The position numbers and the translations under genes are program-made. This document shows positions 61,477 through 64,000 of a stretch of 64,000 nt of DNA, one piece after another. Each line of letters opens with the position of its first letter. Positions within the stretch are counted from its first letter, which is position 1. Under the pieces are notes generated by a model that saw only the letters and a list, made by a program, of their open reading frames with translations, was not told the DNA's origin and did no database searches. This DNA comes from Metabacillus lacus (lineage in GTDB: Bacteria; Bacillota; Bacilli; Bacillales; Bacillaceae): assembly GCF_009674805.1 (NCBI RefSeq), contig NZ_WKKI01000008.1, positions 43,347 to 107,346 on the forward strand, given 5' to 3'.

Positions 61477-61764
61477 ATGTCTGAACACAAAGATAAAATG
61501 AATGAAATTTCAGCTTCGCTCATGAAGCTGTTCGTAGCAGATGTTTTTTCCAGACACAACATTACTGACTCTGAAAAAAGAAAGCTTTCTAAGGAACAAA
61601 AAGATCAGATCAAAGAAATTGTTGCAGATCTAAAAGACAAAGTTGAGGACTTTCTTGAGAATCAAAAAACAAAGAAAATAACAGAAGAAACATTTGAACC
61701 AGAAACACCGCAGAATGTAACGCTGAGAGAACTTTTGAAAAAGAACAAAAAGAAAGACGACTAA
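61477..61764 (+). CDS. cotW: Spore coat protein CotW-like
   Basis: A 95-residue, charged, helical protein, ATG after AAAGGAGG. MNEISASLMKLFVADVFSRH and EQKDQIKEIVADLKDKVEDF form a coiled coil; the tail is Lys/Asp-rich. Length and position between cotV and cotX match B. subtilis CotW, a spore-crust protein that works with CotX. It is 36 bases after cotV, so both share a transcript. Confidence 0.85.
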   Translation: MSEHKDKMNEISASLMKLFVADVFSRHNITDSEKRKLSKEQKDQIKEIVADLKDKVEDFLENQKTKKITEETFEPETPQNVTLRELLKKNKKKDD

Positions 61765-61855
61765 CTAAAAAGGGCCATTGACCCAAGATGTTTGTCTCAT
61801 GCCAAATGACTTTTATCATCATTTAATGATAGTAAATGAGAGGAGGAAACAAATA

Positions 61856-62341
61856 ATGGAAACAAGACCATATTCTTGGGTTGCACATGACACTACTTCA
61901 TGTCACCCAACTGAAAAATGTGGAGGCACCAAATCTCCTTCAAAAGATCATTATGATTCAAGCTTTTTTGATGGGGTTGATCAGGAAGCGGATCAGGTAA
62001 GCACAACAAAGCAGGTATCATCAGAAACAATCATTATCAGAGATTCTTGCAACGTAGATGTAGAAACGACTGAGACACAAGTTGCAGCTTCTTTGCAGGC
62101 AGCAATCCAGGTAGGTATTGCCCTTGTTGTAAACCTGTCTATTGCTGACAGCTCAAGAGCAGAAAGAGTTACTCAGGAATTGCTTCAGAAGTCCACAATC
62201 AAACAAGTTAACCATCAAAAACTTGTCATCGAAAATTCACGTGATGTATCTGTGATCACGACAGACACAGACGTAGCAGTTTCTCTGCAGCTCCTAATTC
62301 AATTGCTTCTTGCATTGGTTATCTCAATCGACATCCTATAA
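61856..62341 (+). CDS. cotX: Spore coat protein CotX
   Basis: A 161-residue coat protein, ATG 61856 after GAGAGGAGG. The N-terminus METRPYSWVAHDTTSCHPTE is Cys- and His-rich. The remainder is highly similar to the cotV product: SSETIIIRDSCNVDVETTET + QVAASLQAAIQVGIALVVNL, linker RAERVTQELLQKSTIKQVNH, then a second unit ending LVISIDIL. CotX organises the outermost spore layer (crust). A terminator follows at 62351. Confidence 0.92.
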   Translation: METRPYSWVAHDTTSCHPTEKCGGTKSPSKDHYDSSFFDGVDQEADQVSTTKQVSSETIIIRDSCNVDVETTETQVAASLQAAIQVGIALVVNLSIADSSRAERVTQELLQKSTIKQVNHQKLVIENSRDVSVITTDTDVAVSLQLLIQLLLALVISIDIL

Positions 62342-62350
62342 TACCAGCAG

Positions 62351-62381
62351 AAAAGCAGAGGAGAGCCTCTGCTTTTTCTTT
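62351..62381 (+). terminator. Terminator of cotVWX
   Basis: AAAGCAGAGG and CCTCTGCTTT pair around AGAG, then TTCTTT. It separates cotX from cotY. Confidence 0.85.
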
Positions 62382-62558
62382 GTGATCAGGAAACATCTTT
62401 GAGCTAATAATTCCCTGAAGGCGTTTCTGCACTTTTAAGGCTGCTGCTGCGAACTTAAATGTCAATCTTAAGCATCTGTTTTAATCGTTTTAACTCCGCT
62501 CTTTTACTGTCCTATCCGAAACAGTCAAATACGTAGACGAATGCCCACACCAACTATG

Positions 62559-62586
62559 ACGTTTACACATATGTTGTTAAGGACTA
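62559..62586 (+). promoter_or_regulatory. SigK-like promoter before cotY
   Basis: AC (62559), a 17 bp spacer and CATATGTTG (62578). CATA matches; the last two bases depart from CATANNNTA. Position 36 bases before the cotY ATG is right. The rest of the 280-base gap shows nothing else. Confidence 0.5.
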
Positions 62587-62621
62587 AAGTCAATAATTAT
62601 TTCTTGAGGAGTTGAAAAAGA

Positions 62622-63107
62622 ATGAGCTGCGGAAAACATCATAAATCTGATTTTGACAGCTGTGTATGCGACGCTGTTGAAAAGATTCTTGCTGAACAGG
62701 AAGCTGTAGAAGAAAGCTGTCCTACCAGCTGCTTCAGTAACTTGCTTAGCCCAACTACAATTCCAGGAAGAGACACAATCCCATTCCTTCTATTCGATAA
62801 AAAAGGGAAACTATTCTCAGCATTCGGCAATGTTGGAGGCTTCGCAGATGATGCAGCATGCTTCGAAACCATTTTCTTTCGTGTAGAAGCGCTGAAATAC
62901 TGCTGTGCAACCCTTTCTTTGCTAAGACCAGTTAACGTAAGCGGCCACACATTGAGCGTGTGTGATCCTTGCCAGAGTGACTTCTTCGGTCTTGAAAAAA
63001 CAGACTTCTGTATTGAAGTCGACCTTGACTGCTTCTGCGCTATCCAATGTTTGTCACCGGACTTGGTAAACCGTGTAGCACCAGGCAAAAAACACTATCA
63101 TGGCTGA
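62622..63107 (+). CDS. cotY: Spore coat protein CotY
   Basis: A 161-residue Cys-rich coat protein, the same length as B. subtilis CotY (162). ATG after [26 protein letters not shown] starts it, then [60 protein letters not shown] and [20 protein letters not shown]. About 15 Cys allow disulfide cross-linking into the crust. CotY and CotZ are paralogues and form the crust lattice, with CotY self-assembling in two dimensions. Terminator follows. Confidence 0.92.
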   Translation: MSCGKHHKSDFDSCVCDAVEKILAEQEAVEESCPTSCFSNLLSPTTIPGRDTIPFLLFDKKGKLFSAFGNVGGFADDAACFETIFFRVEALKYCCATLSLLRPVNVSGHTLSVCDPCQSDFFGLEKTDFCIEVDLDCFCAIQCLSPDLVNRVAPGKKHYHG

Positions 63108-63113
63108 TGACCT

Positions 63114-63147
63114 GACTGCCCTTAAGGCAGTCTCTTTTCATTTTTTA
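63114..63147 (+). terminator. Terminator of cotY
   Basis: GACTGCC and GGCAGTC pair around CTTAA, then TCTTTTCATTTTTT. Since cotZ lies 190 bases further, cotY and cotZ may be separately transcribed, unlike a single unit. Confidence 0.85.
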
Positions 63148-63334
63148 CAGGTCCGACCTCCGTTCAAAATGCTTAGAGGAAACTAAAGCAGCTCCTCTTC
63201 ACAGCGGATAGAAAAGCCTCAAGAAATCCAAAGCTGAGGAAATTATGTAATTTGGGCATTCGCACTAGCACCATTAGCCTTGTACCTGCCTATCCTAATA
63301 CAGACGAAATACTTATTCAAAGGAGGAATTAAGC

Positions 63335-63775
63335 ATGAGCTATAAAAAAGACTTTTCTTGTGTCTGTGACGCAGTTGAAAACATCAACGACCTTCAAAAT
63401 GCAGTAAAAGAAGAATGCCCGCTCAGCTGCTTCAGCAACCTGCTGAATCCGATTACTGTCCTTGGAGATACAATACCTTTTGTTTTGTTCACAAAAAAAG
63501 GAAAGCCATTCACAGCGTTCGGAAATGTGGGTCAACTATCTGCCGGTCCTTGCTTTAACACAGTCTTCTTCAGAGTAGAAAACGTTCATGACTGCTGTGC
63601 CACTCTACGTCTGCTGATTGCATTTGATGAACACGCAAACATACTCGACTTTGACAAAAACACTGTCTGTGACGTCTTCAGGCTGGAAAGAACCGACTTC
63701 TGTATAGAAGTAGACCTTAACTGTTTCTGTGCAATACAATGTCTAAGTCCGAGACTCATTAATAGGACTCATTGA
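63335..63775 (+). CDS. cotZ: Spore coat protein CotZ
   Basis: A 146-residue Cys-rich coat protein, length close to B. subtilis CotZ (148). ATG after AAAGGAGG. It shares with CotY the blocks CVCDAVE, CPLSCFSNLLNPITVLGDTI, PFVLFTKKGKPFTAFGNVG, RVENVHDCCATLRLL and [20 protein letters not shown]. CotZ is the key anchor of the spore crust in B. subtilis. Its stop lies four bases before a GC-rich repeat at the window edge. The cotO gene expected beyond is outside the window. Confidence 0.93.
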   Translation: MSYKKDFSCVCDAVENINDLQNAVKEECPLSCFSNLLNPITVLGDTIPFVLFTKKGKPFTAFGNVGQLSAGPCFNTVFFRVENVHDCCATLRLLIAFDEHANILDFDKNTVCDVFRLERTDFCIEVDLNCFCAIQCLSPRLINRTH

Positions 63776-63778
63776 CAA

Positions 63779-64000
63779 GAAAAGCGGAGCCGGCTTGCTC
63801 AGGCCTGACAAGCATAAGGCAGCTTGGGCATGAGGTCGCTCTTTGACCTCTTGACCAAGATGACTTATGACCTCGAGGGCCTAGCCGGTGGAGCTGGACA
63901 ATGTAGAAAAGCGGAAGACGCCTGCTCAGCGGCGACAAGCATAAGATGGCTTGGACGGAAGGTCGCTCTTTGACCTTTTGGCCAAGACAGCTTATGACCT
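63779..64000 (+). repeat. GC-rich AAAAGCGGA tandem repeat, cut by window end
   Basis: Two units start AGAAAAGCGGA at about 63779 and 63905, about 126 bp apart. Each has GACAAGCATAAG, a repeat of GGTCGCTCTTTGACCT that can fold, CCAAGA and CTTATGACCT. The second unit is incomplete. It starts just after the cotZ stop. Related to the element at 35848. Confidence 0.75.

Overview
The window is a chromosomal segment of a low-GC, endospore-forming member of the Bacillaceae; the genus cannot be fixed from sequence alone. Evidence: a complete spore-coat cotVWXYZ-type cluster with yjcA, yjcZ, spoVIF and a yjcD-type helicase in Bacillus subtilis-like order, CotF-like coat genes with an adhB-type dehydrogenase, a YhcN-type spore lipoprotein, a SAM (S-box) riboswitch on metNPQ, AGGAGG-type ribosome binding sites with many TTG/GTG starts, and a 5'-truncated collagen-like (exosporium-type) gene at the left edge.

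Layout. 1-10 kb: collagen-like protein end, HAD phosphatase, cytochrome bd oxidase cydA-cydB-cydS, TM_helix channel-like protein, a secreted NlpC/P60-like hydrolase with a surface partner, CAP lipoprotein. 10-16.5 kb: GNAT, histidine phosphatase, 2 kb of repeats, metNPQ and its riboswitch. 16.7-27.3 kb: PadR regulator, GNAT, MFS exporter with ArsR-like regulator, a two-component system followed by Sco and PepSY proteins sharing one direct-repeat regulatory box, a soluble MCP-like protein, and DoxX with Rex/Fnr-type operators. 27.6-35 kb: a second copy of the hydrolase/partner pair with the hydrolase broken, a broken Nmad-like gene, then an ECF sigma/anti-sigma pair beside a class F sortase and its LPXTG-like substrate. 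35.5-45 kb: cPPR protein, coat/adhB operon, lactonase and phosphatase, cupin, CNNM transporter, YhcN. 45-55.7 kb: nagAB, FixH/YtkA-like lipoprotein, MA-type peptidase, an odd tyrosine recombinase, K+/H+ antiporter, LCP protein, DUF421, FNT channel, MBL hydrolase. 55.8-64 kb: yjcD-spoVIF-yjcZ-yjcA-cotVWXYZ.

A second layer is an exceptional load of intergenic repeats: a ~300 bp composite element built of CGGAA..TTCCG rungs (six copies), two arrays of GATACTATAACAAA inverted repeats, a ten-copy 52 bp hairpin array, a nested tandem array at 11.7-12.5 kb, GC-rich AAAAGCGGAAGC repeats, and GGGACAAGG / GTGCCAG elements that lie at gene 3' ends and in several cases supply the last codons.

Most notable candidate systems: (1) the sigma/anti-sigma/sortase-Fn3/duplicated helical wall protein locus; (2) the duplicated hydrolase plus partner module; (3) a two-component regulon for Sco and PepSY inferred from identical box-to-minus-10 geometry; (4) the repeat families, which look structured rather than random. 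All functional calls rest on motif reading without database searches.
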